The position numbers and the translations under genes are program-made. Below are positions 1 to 7,142 of a stretch of DNA of 64,000 nt, in pieces. Source of the stretch: Saccharofermentans sp. (GTDB lineage Bacteria > Bacillota > Clostridia > Saccharofermentanales > Saccharofermentanaceae); the NCBI GenBank assembly GCA_024403695.1, contig JAKSRI010000007.1, forward strand, positions 1 through 64,000, written 5' to 3'. The first letter of the stretch is position 1. Each line of letters opens with the position of its first letter. The notes beneath the pieces were generated by a model. That model had not been told where the DNA came from. It was given only the letters and a program-made list of their open reading frames with translations, and searched no databases.

Positions 1-1
1 G

Positions 2-448
2 ACCTCGATAGCTCAATTGAGCGAGAACTTAAAGCAGTTAACGACCGAGTCGAAGAATTCACTAAATCAGTTGGGGGATCAGATTCAGATACAGGACCAA
101 GTAATCCAGGACAAGATAGTATCACTAGAGACAGCACAGACAACCCTGACAGGGGAACTCCAGACGATTCTATCAGCGTTCAAGAAAGAGGTGGCGGATT
201 CAGTATTGGATTCTCTCGATGAGTCATTTGATGATTTGGAAACTCGTACAGAGCAAACCGTAAATAATCTCAAATATGTTGATAACAAATTCTTTGAGAG
301 ACATAAGTCAAATATTGAAGAAATCGATAACAAGACTCGTGATGTCAATAAGACTGTTATCAGATGGAAAATGATATGCACGATAAATCTTTTTATTGAA
401 CTACTGATGTCAGTATCACTGCTTTTTATAGCAATAAATATTAACTAA
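2..448 (+). CDS. Coiled-coil protein with C-terminal membrane helix (5' partial)
   Basis: The frame is open to the left edge of the window, so the gene is probably truncated there. A TTG at 17 is the first possible start inside the window. The visible 143 residues are rich in Gln, Glu, Asp, Lys and Thr with heptad-like spacing, suggesting a long coiled coil, and end in one hydrophobic segment (about residues 116-141). No enzymatic motif is visible. It is followed 12 bases later by the excisionase gene, whose Shine-Dalgarno lies just after this stop, so the two are probably co-transcribed. By position it may be a mobilisation or element-maintenance accessory protein, but I do not recognise the family. 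Confidence 0.6.
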   Translation, partial: TSIAQLSENLKQLTTESKNSLNQLGDQIQIQDQVIQDKIVSLETAQTTLTGELQTILSAFKKEVADSVLDSLDESFDDLETRTEQTVNNLKYVDNKFFERHKSNIEEIDNKTRDVNKTVIRWKMICTINLFIELLMSVSLLFIAININ

Positions 449-460
449 TGGAGGAACTAA

Positions 461-823
461 ATGGATAATAAGCCAATTATTTTTGAAAACGAGTCCGCTC
501 CTATCAGGGCCGACAGAGATTTGAACCTTCTTATTTATCAGACACTCATGGGAATTACTATGGCTTTATCTGATGTAAGAAAGAAGGTATCAAGCGTTGA
601 GATTAATGTAAAGGCGTCTGAACACAATAATGGCGACCTCCCTCTTAATCAGAAGTATCTCCTTTCACTTGAGGAAGCAGCAGAATATAGCGGAATTGGT
701 ATCAATAAGCTCCGTGAGATTTCTAATGAGAATAATTGCTGTTTCGTAATGTGGGTCGGAAATCACAGAAAGTTTAAGAGAAAACTTTTTGAGAAATGGC
801 TTGATGAAACATATTCTTGCTAA
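461..823 (+). CDS. Tn916-type excisionase (Xis)
   Basis: This 120-residue protein ends in a MerR/Xis-like winged-helix domain (about residues 66-118). It has the LSLEEAAEYSGIGINKLREI helix and a downstream FVMWVGNHRKFKR wing segment that closely resemble the Tn916 excisionase family. Xis proteins bend DNA at the element ends and steer the recombinase toward excision. The N-terminal 65 residues are an extension not typical of the roughly 67-residue Tn916 protein, and their role is unknown. The start has a good Shine-Dalgarno (GGAGG at 451-455). The usual Tn916 partner is a tyrosine integrase, whereas the only recombinase here is a serine recombinase at 1601, which makes the pairing unusual. 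Confidence 0.8.
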   Translation: MDNKPIIFENESAPIRADRDLNLLIYQTLMGITMALSDVRKKVSSVEINVKASEHNNGDLPLNQKYLLSLEEAAEYSGIGINKLREISNENNCCFVMWVGNHRKFKRKLFEKWLDETYSC

Positions 824-908
824 CTTTCTAAAGCGAGGAGAATAAACAAAAATACTATCATAAAGATTGCTTTGTGATGAGTACAAATAATATAAGGAGG
901 ACAATTAA

Positions 909-1013
909 ATGTCTAAGCATGGTTTTTATATGATTAACAAGCAGTCAATTATTACTACAAAAAGGTATCTGTACGCATCCAGATATAAACCTAGAGGCAT
1001 AATTATTGAGTGA
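909..1013 (+). CDS. Small basic protein of the mobile element, 34 residues
   Basis: A short ORF with a very strong Shine-Dalgarno (AAGGAGG at 894-900, 8 bases before the ATG). The product is 34 residues, basic, with many Tyr, Ile and Lys residues and no recognisable motif. The strong ribosome site and its place between the excisionase and the next small ORF argue for real translation. Its last codons overlap the probable TTG start of the next ORF, so it may act partly as a leader that couples translation. I do not recognise the family. Confidence 0.5.
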   Translation: MSKHGFYMINKQSIITTKRYLYASRYKPRGIIIE

Positions 1014-1200
1014 TGTATGGAATGGATTAGCTAGTTTTCTTGCAGATATGATTGAGAAATATGGTAATGAGTTAAATTACGATACACCATCAATCATATA
1101 TGAATTCGAAAACAACTTAAATCCAGATGAGCAATATTTCACATTTATATGTTATTTCGATAAATTGATTGCTAATAGAAAACCTGAACTTAAAGTCTGA
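1006..1200 (+). CDS. Small hypothetical protein of the mobile element
   Basis: 64 residues, acidic, with aromatic residues in the second half. It would start at TTG 1006, inside the last codons of the 34-residue ORF (start and stop overlap within eight bases), with AGAGG about 8 bases upstream. There is no ATG near the beginning and a stop codon sits just upstream in this frame, so translation would depend on coupling. No domain is recognisable. Lying between excisionase and repressor genes, it is likely an accessory gene of the element. It could also be a chance frame. Confidence 0.4.
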   Translation: MSDVWNGLASFLADMIEKYGNELNYDTPSIIYEFENNLNPDEQYFTFICYFDKLIANRKPELKV

Positions 1201-1207
1201 TTAGGCT

Positions 1208-1236
1208 TTGACAAAGAAAAAATACTCTGATAGTCT
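1208..1236 (+). promoter_or_regulatory. Probable sigma-A promoter of the XRE repressor-recombinase unit
   Basis: A perfect -35 hexamer TTGACA (1208-1213) is followed after 17 bases by TAGTCT (1231-1236), a weak -10. The -10 overlaps the left arm of the palindrome at 1232-1257, the arrangement expected for an autoregulated repressor gene. Confidence 0.5.
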
Positions 1237-1257
1237 GTACGCATAAGCGTACGGACT
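1232..1257. promoter_or_regulatory. Palindromic operator candidate for the XRE repressor
   Basis: An 11-base arm AGTCTGTACGC, a 4-base centre ATAA, and GCGTACGGACT form an inverted repeat with one mismatch. It sits between the -35 element and the ATG of the XRE gene at 1271 and covers the predicted -10. A hyphenated palindrome of this length is typical for a dimeric helix-turn-helix repressor; autorepression is an inference from position. Confidence 0.6.
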
Positions 1258-1270
1258 TGAGGAGGTATTT

Positions 1271-1597
1271 ATGACTATTAGTGAACGATTATTTACATTG
1301 ATGAAAGATAAGCAGATCAGTATTAGAGAGCTATCTCGTAGGACTGGTATTACTGCGAGTACTATTAGCGACTGGAATACTAAAGGAACCAATCCATCAT
1401 CTGATAAATTAATTGCTATTTGTGAAGCACTAGAAATCTCACCATTTCTTTTACTCACTGGCGAAGAAGATAAAACAGAATACGATTACATACTCTCATC
1501 TGAAGAAATCAAAATAATTGAGCGATATCGCCAGATGGATAAGAATCTCCAAAAAAGACTATTGGCATATATTAGCAAGCTTGATAAGAAGGAATAA
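1271..1597 (+). CDS. XRE-family transcriptional repressor
   Basis: 108 residues. The N-terminal 65 form a Cro/C1-type helix-turn-helix (ISIRELSRRTGITASTISDW is the helix pair). The C-terminal 40 residues are charged and helical, probably for dimerisation. The start is fixed by GAGGAGG about 5 bases upstream. It lies 3 bases before the serine recombinase gene, so both are likely on one message and the repressor can limit recombinase expression. The upstream palindrome (1232-1257) is its likely operator. The family call is secure; the target is inferred. Confidence 0.88.
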   Translation: MTISERLFTLMKDKQISIRELSRRTGITASTISDWNTKGTNPSSDKLIAICEALEISPFLLLTGEEDKTEYDYILSSEEIKIIERYRQMDKNLQKRLLAYISKLDKKE

Positions 1598-1600
1598 TCT

Positions 1601-3289
1601 ATGGAAGAAAAGAAAAAAGTATATATCTATACACGAGTTTCTACAGCAATTCAGGTAGATGGTTATTCCCTTGAGGCGCAGAAAAACCGTATGAAGATGT
1701 TCGCAGAATTCAACAATTACGAGATTGTTGGCGAATATGAAGATGCTGGTAAATCTGGAAAATCAGTTGAAGGAAGACCAGAGTTCACACAGATGATAGA
1801 GGATATTAAAACCGGAAAAGATAATATATCTTTTGTTTTAGTATTTAAGTTGTCTCGATTCGGTCGTAATGCAGCTGATGTACTTTCCACATTACAAACA
1901 ATGCAAGATTTTGGAGTAAATCTTATTTGCGTTGAGGATGGAATCGATTCATCTAAGGATTCAGGAAAGCTTGTTATATCTGTGTTGTCTGCCGTAGCAG
2001 AAATTGAGCGTGAAAATATTCGTGTTCAAACTATGGAAGGAAGAATGCAGAAAGCCCGTGATGGAAAATGGAATGGTGGATTTGCTCCTTATGGCTATGA
2101 CCTAAAGGATGGAAAATTAGTTATAGCCGAAGATGAAGCAGAAGCTATAAGAATAATATTTGATAAATTTGTAAATACTTCTATGGGTTATATTGGAGTA
2201 TCGAAATATTTGGAAAAACATGGATACAAGAAAAAGGTTCGACAGAATGGCAAAAATGAGTTTTTCAATCCGCATCTAATTAAGATTATTCTTAAAAATC
2301 CCGTATATATGGGAAAGATTGCATATGGAAGGCGTAGAACAGAAAAAGTTCATGGCACAAGAAACGAGTACCATCTTGTAAATCAATCAGACTATTTAAT
2401 GGTTGATGGAATTCATGAGGCAATTGTATCTGAAGATTTATGGACTATGGCACAGGCAAAGCTTGAAGTTACTGCAACTAAATACTCAAGACCTAAAGAT
2501 TGTGCTAATGGCAAATCACACCTTCTCTCAAGTCTTATTAAGTGCCCACAGTGTGGAGCTAGTTTATACCATAAATTTAATCGAAAAAAGCGTCCGGATG
2601 GAACATTATATAAGGATTATTACTACTATGCTTGCAGTCATAGACTTGAAGTTGATGGTCACAGATGTAATTTCTCAAAACAGATTAAAGCAGAGACAAT
2701 AGAATCATCTGTTGTCGAGACAATTACCAGACTCATTAAGAAGCCTCAATTTGCTTCATTTATGAATAAGAAAATCCAAGCCAGAGTTGATACAACTGAG
2801 ATAGAAAAAGAGATACAGACCATAGAAAAGGAACTCAGAAAATTATTATCCCTAAAGAAAAGAATAATTGAAGATAAGAATTCTTTAGATCCTGATGATA
2901 AGCACTATTCAAGAATGAAGAATGATTTAGATGATAGTTTGTATCAGACTTATGATGAAATTGATGAAGTAGAATCAGAATTGATTACAGCCAGAAACAA
3001 AAAACTGAATATTGTTTCTGATAAAATGAAGCTCGATAATATATACCAAGTACTTATTCATTTTGATGATCTCTATCAGTTGATGAATGAAGATGAGAAA
3101 CGAGATTTACTTGCCATACTCATAAAAGAGATTCATATCTATGATGAGAGACAGCCAAACGGACAGTGGCTTAATGAAATAGTATTTAATCTACCAATTA
3201 TCGATAAGGACAGGGTTACTATTAGTTGCGACAATGGAAATCATGTCGAGACTGTTGTTCAACTTACCAAGGGTTCTGTTTCAAGTTAG
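1601..3289 (+). CDS. Large serine recombinase (site-specific integrase)
   Basis: 562 residues. The resolvase domain starts at once, with the YTRVST motif giving Ser14 as nucleophile, KLSRFGRN (83-90) supplying catalytic arginines, and ERENI (136-140). The recombinase domain is about residues 160-290, a zinc ribbon has cysteines 315, 318, 345 and 356, and a coiled coil spans about 385-470. This is the TndX/TnpX/phage-integrase class that integrates and excises circular DNA through a two-base crossover. The length is normal for the class and no frameshift is seen. As the last gene of the element it sits next to the presumed attachment junction. It follows the XRE repressor by three bases. Confidence 0.95.
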   Translation: MEEKKKVYIYTRVSTAIQVDGYSLEAQKNRMKMFAEFNNYEIVGEYEDAGKSGKSVEGRPEFTQMIEDIKTGKDNISFVLVFKLSRFGRNAADVLSTLQTMQDFGVNLICVEDGIDSSKDSGKLVISVLSAVAEIERENIRVQTMEGRMQKARDGKWNGGFAPYGYDLKDGKLVIAEDEAEAIRIIFDKFVNTSMGYIGVSKYLEKHGYKKKVRQNGKNEFFNPHLIKIILKNPVYMGKIAYGRRRTEKVHGTRNEYHLVNQSDYLMVDGIHEAIVSEDLWTMAQAKLEVTATKYSRPKDCANGKSHLLSSLIKCPQCGASLYHKFNRKKRPDGTLYKDYYYYACSHRLEVDGHRCNFSKQIKAETIESSVVETITRLIKKPQFASFMNKKIQARVDTTEIEKEIQTIEKELRKLLSLKKRIIEDKNSLDPDDKHYSRMKNDLDDSLYQTYDEIDEVESELITARNKKLNIVSDKMKLDNIYQVLIHFDDLYQLMNEDEKRDLLAILIKEIHIYDERQPNGQWLNEIVFNLPIIDKDRVTISCDNGNHVETVVQLTKGSVSS

Positions 3290-3388
3290 GATGTTAAGGT
3301 CAAGTTTTCAATGGAAAATGTTAATTCTGCACAGTACCTAGACAATCCTGCAACATATGATTAAATTAAAACTCATGTCACATAGAGA

Positions 3389-3535
3389 TTATACTTGTTT
3401 CTTGCACTTACACTTCTCGCATCCAGAGTAAGGGCATCCGATGCACTTCTGTCCTCTTTTCTTTGCTCTCCAGATATAGTAAATCGCACTTCCGACTATA
3501 ACGACAAGTATTACTGCAAGAATGATATTCTCCAT
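3389..3535 (-). CDS. FeoB-associated Cys-rich membrane protein
   Basis: A 48-residue ORF starting at ATG 3535 with GGAGAG a few bases upstream and ending with TAA at 3389. Residues 3-22 form one membrane helix (MENIILAVILVVIVG...). The basic tail carries a cysteine cluster: C30, C33, C38, C41 and C43. This matches the small Cys-rich proteins encoded next to feoB in Firmicutes (Pfam FeoB_associated), thought to assist ferrous-iron transport, perhaps as a FeoC-like or metal-binding partner. It lies 87 bases downstream of feoB on the same strand, with a modest hairpin between them (3575-3594). It is the last chromosomal gene before the mobile-element junction. Confidence 0.85.
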   Translation of the reverse strand: MENIILAVILVVIVGSAIYYIWRAKKRGQKCIGCPYSGCEKCKCKKQV

Positions 3536-3622
3536 AGTATTTTCTCTCCTTTCAATTTTATATTGCATTAAGAGCCACCCACTACTGGATGGCCCCTAAC
3601 ACGGCTTATGTATTTTGTATAT

Positions 3623-5617
3623 TTATTTGTTTAGAGCGTAATCTTCATCAATCTTTTTATTTGCCTGGAGAATAAGTCCAGTAATCACACCCGCGAACAC
3701 GAGAACTGCGATAAGACCACCGACAAATCCAGCACCAAGGTGTCCAGTAGTAATCAAAGTACCGATCTGATATACCAGGAAACCAACTGTGAAACCTGTA
3801 GCGAGCTGCAAGCAAATCGCTCCTGCGAGCCATTTGCCACTCTTAAGCTCAGAGTTAAGAGCGCCAATGGCTGCAAAACAAGGAGGTGTGTAGAGATTGA
3901 ACATAAGATATGCAAGTGCTGCCACTTTTGTAAGTCCCATAACTGCGGCTACGGTGCTTCCACCAGATACGAGCTCAAGCTCTTCTGTGTCAATAAAGTT
4001 TGTAACTGCGTAACATACAGCAAGTGTTCCAACTACATTTTCCTTAGCGATAAATCCTGTAATTGCTGCTGCAGCCAACTGCCATGCGGCAAATCCTACA
4101 ACTGGTATTAATAAATATGCGAAAGGGTTAGAAATTGTCGCCAGGATGGATGTGCTCTCCATGCCTTCTTCAACCACATTGAAGTGTGTGTCAAAGGACT
4201 GCATAATCTGAACTACTGTGTTACAAACGAGGATGATTGTTCCTGCCTTGATGATGTATGCCTTACCACGCTCAAGCATGGAACCGAGTGCGAACTTAAG
4301 GCTTGGCACCTTGTATTCCGGCATCTCGATAATGAAGAAAGACTTTCTGTACTTCATTCCGTTAACTGCCTTAACAAGCAATGCGCCGAGAAGGATAAGG
4401 AGGATACCAACAAAGTACATAAGTGGTCCAACCCATGCGGCGTCAGAGAAAAAGGCACCAGCGAAAAGGGCAATAACCGGAAGCTTGGCACCACATGGCA
4501 TATATGTTGCAAGCATTGCAGATGTTCTTCTCTCACGCTCGTTACGGATTGTTCGACATGCCATAATGGCAGGGATACCACAACCAGTACCGATAATCAT
4601 TGGGATTACAGACTTACCACTAAGACCAACTCTCTTAAAAATTGGATCAAGAACAACAGTTGCTCTGGACATATAACCACAATCCTCGAGGAGTGCGATA
4701 AGGAAGTACATAACCATTACGAGAGGGAGGAATCCTACTACCGCACCAACACCGCCGATAATACCATCAACGAGAAGGGCATAGAGGAGAGGGTTTGCAT
4801 CCGCCATCTTAGTTCCTACCCACTCCTGGAAAGTCTCGATCCAGCCTACAAGCCAGTCTGCAATCCATGTTCCAACAGTAGACTGTGAAATATAAAATAC
4901 GAGGAACATAATAACTGCGAAAATGATAATACCGAGCACTGGGTGAGTGAGGACGGCATCAATCTTATCGCCTTTGTTCTTTTCCTTAGTGAGAACTTTT
5001 CTTGTCTCAACTTCTTTAACGATGCCATTTACAAAATCAAATCTCTTCTTGTCTGCAGCCTCAACCTGAACCTTATCGTGCAAATCTACCTTGCCCTGAG
5101 AGTAAGGAGCTTTCTGACCATTGCCAGCTATCTGAACTGCCTTGGAAACTACCTGATTAAGTCCGCTTGAAGAAGTAGAAATAGTCTCGATTACCGGGCA
5201 TCCTAATTTCTCAGAGAGTTTATCAACCTGAATCTTAGTTCCTTTTTTCTCGTTGATATCGCTCTTGTTAAGCGCAACTACTACAGGAATACCAAGTTCA
5301 AGAAGCTGTGTAGTAAAAAACAAACTTCTGCTGAGGTTTGTCGCATCCACGATATTAATAATTACATCTGGATTCTCATTTTTTACGTAACCGCTTGTAA
5401 TGCTTTCCTCTGAAGTAAATGGCGACATGGAATAAGCACCTGGAAGATCTACAGCGATTACGTCTTTATCGCCATTGTAGTAGGCCTTCTTAATAGGGCT
5501 TTCCTTTCTGTCAACTGTAACACCTGCCCAGTTTCCGATTTTCTCGTTGCGACCAGTCAGCGCATTGTACATCGTGGTCTTTCCACTGTTAGGGTTACCA
5601 GTAAGTGCAATTCTCAT
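3623..5617 (-). CDS. feoB: Ferrous iron transport protein B
   Basis: 664 residues from ATG 5617, chosen because AGGAG lies six bases upstream; an upstream TTG frame would overlap that ribosome site. The N-terminal cytosolic G domain shows G1 GNPNSGKTT (7-15), G3 DLPG (57-60) and G4 NKSD (117-120), followed by a helical GDI-like region. The remainder is the polytopic Gate/nucleoside-recognition region with conserved Cys-containing segments such as GTGCGIPAIMACRTIRNERE. FeoB imports Fe2+ across the inner membrane, gated by GTP hydrolysis. It follows feoA by 60 bases and precedes the small Cys-rich protein. A copy of the GGTTAG-N6-CTAAC motif lies just upstream (5642-5662), so feoB may also be controlled separately from feoA. 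Confidence 0.97.
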   Translation of the reverse strand: MRIALTGNPNSGKTTMYNALTGRNEKIGNWAGVTVDRKESPIKKAYYNGDKDVIAVDLPGAYSMSPFTSEESITSGYVKNENPDVIINIVDATNLSRSLFFTTQLLELGIPVVVALNKSDINEKKGTKIQVDKLSEKLGCPVIETISTSSSGLNQVVSKAVQIAGNGQKAPYSQGKVDLHDKVQVEAADKKRFDFVNGIVKEVETRKVLTKEKNKGDKIDAVLTHPVLGIIIFAVIMFLVFYISQSTVGTWIADWLVGWIETFQEWVGTKMADANPLLYALLVDGIIGGVGAVVGFLPLVMVMYFLIALLEDCGYMSRATVVLDPIFKRVGLSGKSVIPMIIGTGCGIPAIMACRTIRNERERRTSAMLATYMPCGAKLPVIALFAGAFFSDAAWVGPLMYFVGILLILLGALLVKAVNGMKYRKSFFIIEMPEYKVPSLKFALGSMLERGKAYIIKAGTIILVCNTVVQIMQSFDTHFNVVEEGMESTSILATISNPFAYLLIPVVGFAAWQLAAAAITGFIAKENVVGTLAVCYAVTNFIDTEELELVSGGSTVAAVMGLTKVAALAYLMFNLYTPPCFAAIGALNSELKSGKWLAGAICLQLATGFTVGFLVYQIGTLITTGHLGAGFVGGLIAVLVFAGVITGLILQANKKIDEDYALNK

Positions 5618-5641
5618 AACATTTCTCCTTTTTTCTTTATA

Positions 5642-5662
5642 CACAGTTAGCTCCAACTAACC
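5642..5662 (-). promoter_or_regulatory. Candidate DtxR-family operator, copy A (upstream of feoB)
   Basis: On the minus strand this reads GGTTAG, six bases, CTAAC, one base, GTG. It is an inverted repeat with five-base arms (GTTAG/CTAAC) and flanks identical to copy B at 5935-5955. It lies 25-45 bases upstream of the feoB ATG, in the feoA-feoB gap. Confidence 0.6.
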
Positions 5663-5677
5663 GATAGGCAAAAAAAA

Positions 5678-5896
5678 TTAGTCTTCGACCTCTATAACGC
5701 TTACCAAATCAGAATCCACATTGTATCTAGCATCCTTAATGGAGAGTACATAGCCACTTCTTGTGTTCGAAACGACCGTAATATCAGCGCCAACATAGCA
5801 ACCAAGGGAGAACAAGAAACTTACAAGTTCTTCATCGTCAGAATGAACTTTTTTAACAATATAATCTGTCCCAAGATTTGCATCTATTAATCTCAT
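5678..5896 (-). CDS. feoA: Ferrous iron transport protein A
   Basis: 72 residues from ATG 5896, preceded by GGAGGT with optimal spacing; a GTG 15 bases upstream overlaps that site and is less likely. The sequence has the small SH3-like beta-barrel pattern of FeoA (Gly-rich turn LGCYVGADITVV, then SGYVLSIKDARYNVDSDLV). FeoA is a cytosolic accessory protein thought to bind FeoB and modulate its GTPase or assembly. It is the first gene of the iron operon, is divergent from the DtxR-type regulator, and has operator copy B in its promoter region. Confidence 0.93.
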   Translation of the reverse strand: MRLIDANLGTDYIVKKVHSDDEELVSFLFSLGCYVGADITVVSNTRSGYVLSIKDARYNVDSDLVSVIEVED

Positions 5897-5934
5897 AAGC
5901 GGTACCTCCACTCAGTATAAGTGCTCAGCATAAT

Positions 5935-5955
5935 CACTGTTAGTCTTATCTAACC
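5935..5955 (-). promoter_or_regulatory. Candidate DtxR-family operator, copy B (upstream of feoA)
   Basis: Minus strand GGTTAG-N6-CTAAC-N-GTG, matching copy A at every fixed position while the six central bases differ. It lies 39-59 bases upstream of the feoA ATG, about where a -35 element would fall, so binding would be expected to block feoA transcription. Confidence 0.65.
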
Positions 5956-5980
5956 AAACAGAGTTTAATATGACTAACTA

Positions 5981-6001
5981 GGTTTGTCAATACTAACCGA
6001 G
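5981..6001 (+). promoter_or_regulatory. Candidate DtxR-family operator, copy C (upstream of the regulator)
   Basis: Plus strand GGTTTG-N6-CTAAC-C-GAG: the same motif with two changes. It lies about 18 bases upstream of the -35 of the DtxR-type gene, so it may mediate autoregulation or joint control of the divergent promoters. Confidence 0.5.
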
Positions 6002-6018
6002 AGTTTATTTTTAATTGT

Positions 6019-6047
6019 TTGCGATGACTAATTATAAATGTTATAGT
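6019..6047 (+). promoter_or_regulatory. Predicted promoter of the DtxR-type gene, giving a leaderless message
   Basis: TTGCGA (6019-6024), 17 bases, then TATAGT (6042-6047). The ATG at 6054 begins 7 bases after the end of the -10, which is the expected transcription start. No Shine-Dalgarno precedes this ATG. Confidence 0.5.
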
Positions 6048-6053
6048 TACTTT

Positions 6054-6431
6054 ATGAGTTATATTAAGCACAAATCCGAAGAATCAATGGAAGATTACCT
6101 CGAGACAATTCTTCTTCTCCAGAGGAAAAAAGGTAATATTCGTTCTATAGATATAGCAAATGAGCTGGGTTACACCAAAGCCAGTGTTAGTATTGCTATG
6201 AAAAGTCTTCGTGAGAAAGAACTAATCACTGTAACCGATACTGGATATATAGCTCTAACTGGTTCTGGTTTAGCTCGTGCTGAGAGTGTATTAGAGAGAC
6301 ATACTCTGCTAAAGGACTGGTTGATTAAACTCGGAGTAAATCCTGATGTAGCCGAAGAAGAGGCCTGTCGTATAGAGCATGATATCAGTGAAGAAACATT
6401 TGAATTATTAAAGAAAGCTTATTTAAAATAA
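6054..6431 (+). CDS. DtxR/MntR-family metal-dependent repressor
   Basis: 125 residues from ATG 6054. A longer frame reaches back to 6015, but that region contains a good -10 (6042-6047), so the shorter form, opening with the family-typical SMEDYLETI segment, is preferred. A winged helix occupies about residues 10-65 (recognition region LGYTKASVSIAMKSL), followed by a dimerisation domain with the metal-ligand-type residues RHTLLKDWL, EEEACRIEHDIS and E/H positions. There is no C-terminal SH3 domain, as in MntR-like short members. Divergent from feoA, it is most likely the iron- (or manganese-) responsive repressor of the feo operon, acting at the GGTTAG-N6-CTAAC sites. The metal specificity is not readable from sequence. 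Confidence 0.9.
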   Translation: MSYIKHKSEESMEDYLETILLLQRKKGNIRSIDIANELGYTKASVSIAMKSLREKELITVTDTGYIALTGSGLARAESVLERHTLLKDWLIKLGVNPDVAEEEACRIEHDISEETFELLKKAYLK

Positions 6432-6595
6432 TCGATTAAATAAATACCATTCTTGAGCCCACTGGTAGTCTGTGAATCTTAAATAGTCTTTATCTTGTGT
6501 AATAACTAGATTTGCTATAGGAGGAACAGTTGCTACAAGTGCTGACATCGGTGCGGACGCACCCTTTTCCTCCTTATCCCTTTATCTGTTTAATC

Positions 6596-7081
6596 TCATT
6601 TATTACAATACCAAACATCAATTTCTTCTTTATCTGGAATCTCAAATAAGGTTTTTACTTTATTCAGCAGTCCGTCATCAACATAGAAATCCGATCCACC
6701 ATTACCTTCCTGAACCTTTCTGTTACGAGCATCAATATTCTTCATCCATACCTCATCAGACACATCAACATAATGCCACTCGAATTCGACACCATATCCC
6801 TTAAGATAATCAGACATCTCTCGTCTATTATTCTTTGTCCAGAATCCCCAATCCAGAATTACATTGGCACCGGCTCTACATATCTCAGCTGCCTTCTTGC
6901 GCAGGTAAAGATTCACTCTTTCAGCGAACACATTATAGAACTCACCCTGCTCGTTATTTATAAGGTCATATGTTGTCTCATCTGTTGATAAAATTACTGC
7001 ATTATATTTCTCTTTAAGAGTTTGTGCGTAATAAGATTTTCCACTACATATTTTTCCGCAAATCAGAAATACTTTTCCCAT
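6596..7081 (-). CDS. P-loop kinase-like ATPase (AAA/zeta-toxin-like fold)
   Basis: 161 residues. A Walker A motif GKICSGKS lies at residues 9-16, followed by the STDETTYDL segment typical of small predicted kinases (COG0645/zeta-toxin-like), and ILDWGFWTKNNR around residues 75-86, where these proteins place a catalytic or substrate-binding Asp and a basic lid. It is probably a cytosolic phosphotransferase acting on a small molecule; the substrate is unknown. No antitoxin-like gene is adjacent, so a toxin role is not supported. It stands alone on the minus strand between the iron regulator and a decayed gene. Confidence 0.75.
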   Translation of the reverse strand: MGKVFLICGKICSGKSYYAQTLKEKYNAVILSTDETTYDLINNEQGEFYNVFAERVNLYLRKKAAEICRAGANVILDWGFWTKNNRREMSDYLKGYGVEFEWHYVDVSDEVWMKNIDARNRKVQEGNGGSDFYVDDGLLNKVKTLFEIPDKEEIDVWYCNK

Positions 7082-7142
7082 CCTCTTTTTTCCTTCAAAT
7101 AAATATTATGTACATTCTACTACAGAGTTTGACATTTCATTT

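Larger units (their letters stand above)
1..3370. mobile_element. Right end of an integrated conjugative or mobilizable element
   Basis: The first 3.3 kb carries only element-type genes in one direction: a coiled-coil membrane protein, a Tn916-type excisionase, two very small ORFs, an XRE repressor and a large serine recombinase. Immediately after the recombinase the strand and gene content switch to a chromosomal iron-uptake operon. A recombinase as the last gene before the junction is typical of TndX/TnpX-type elements. The exact right end lies between the recombinase stop (3289) and the stop of the small feo gene (3389). The left end is outside the window, so the attachment-site duplication cannot be read and the boundary given is approximate. 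Confidence 0.72.

Noticed and set aside
3575..3594. Hairpin between feoB and the small Cys-rich gene
   Set aside because: A 7-bp stem with one wobble pair and no U tract; likely only a minor mRNA structure.
4184..4888. Cys-rich 234-codon plus-strand frame opposite feoB
   Set aside because: Antisense shadow of the conserved membrane domain of feoB; composition follows from the coding strand and there is no ribosome site.
6423..6548. 41-codon minus-strand ORF after the DtxR-type gene
   Set aside because: No ribosome site, no recognisable similarity, and it overlaps the end of the regulator gene by nine bases. It might be a remnant of a lost gene, but support is too weak.
6550..6563. Hairpin GGTGC-GGAC-GCACC downstream of the DtxR-type gene
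   Set aside because: The stem is short, the following CTTTTCCTCC is a poor U tract and it is over 100 bases from the stop; not called a terminator.
6596..7081. Zeta-type toxin interpretation of the small kinase
   Set aside because: No epsilon-like antitoxin gene next to it, and the sequence fits general small-molecule kinases equally well.
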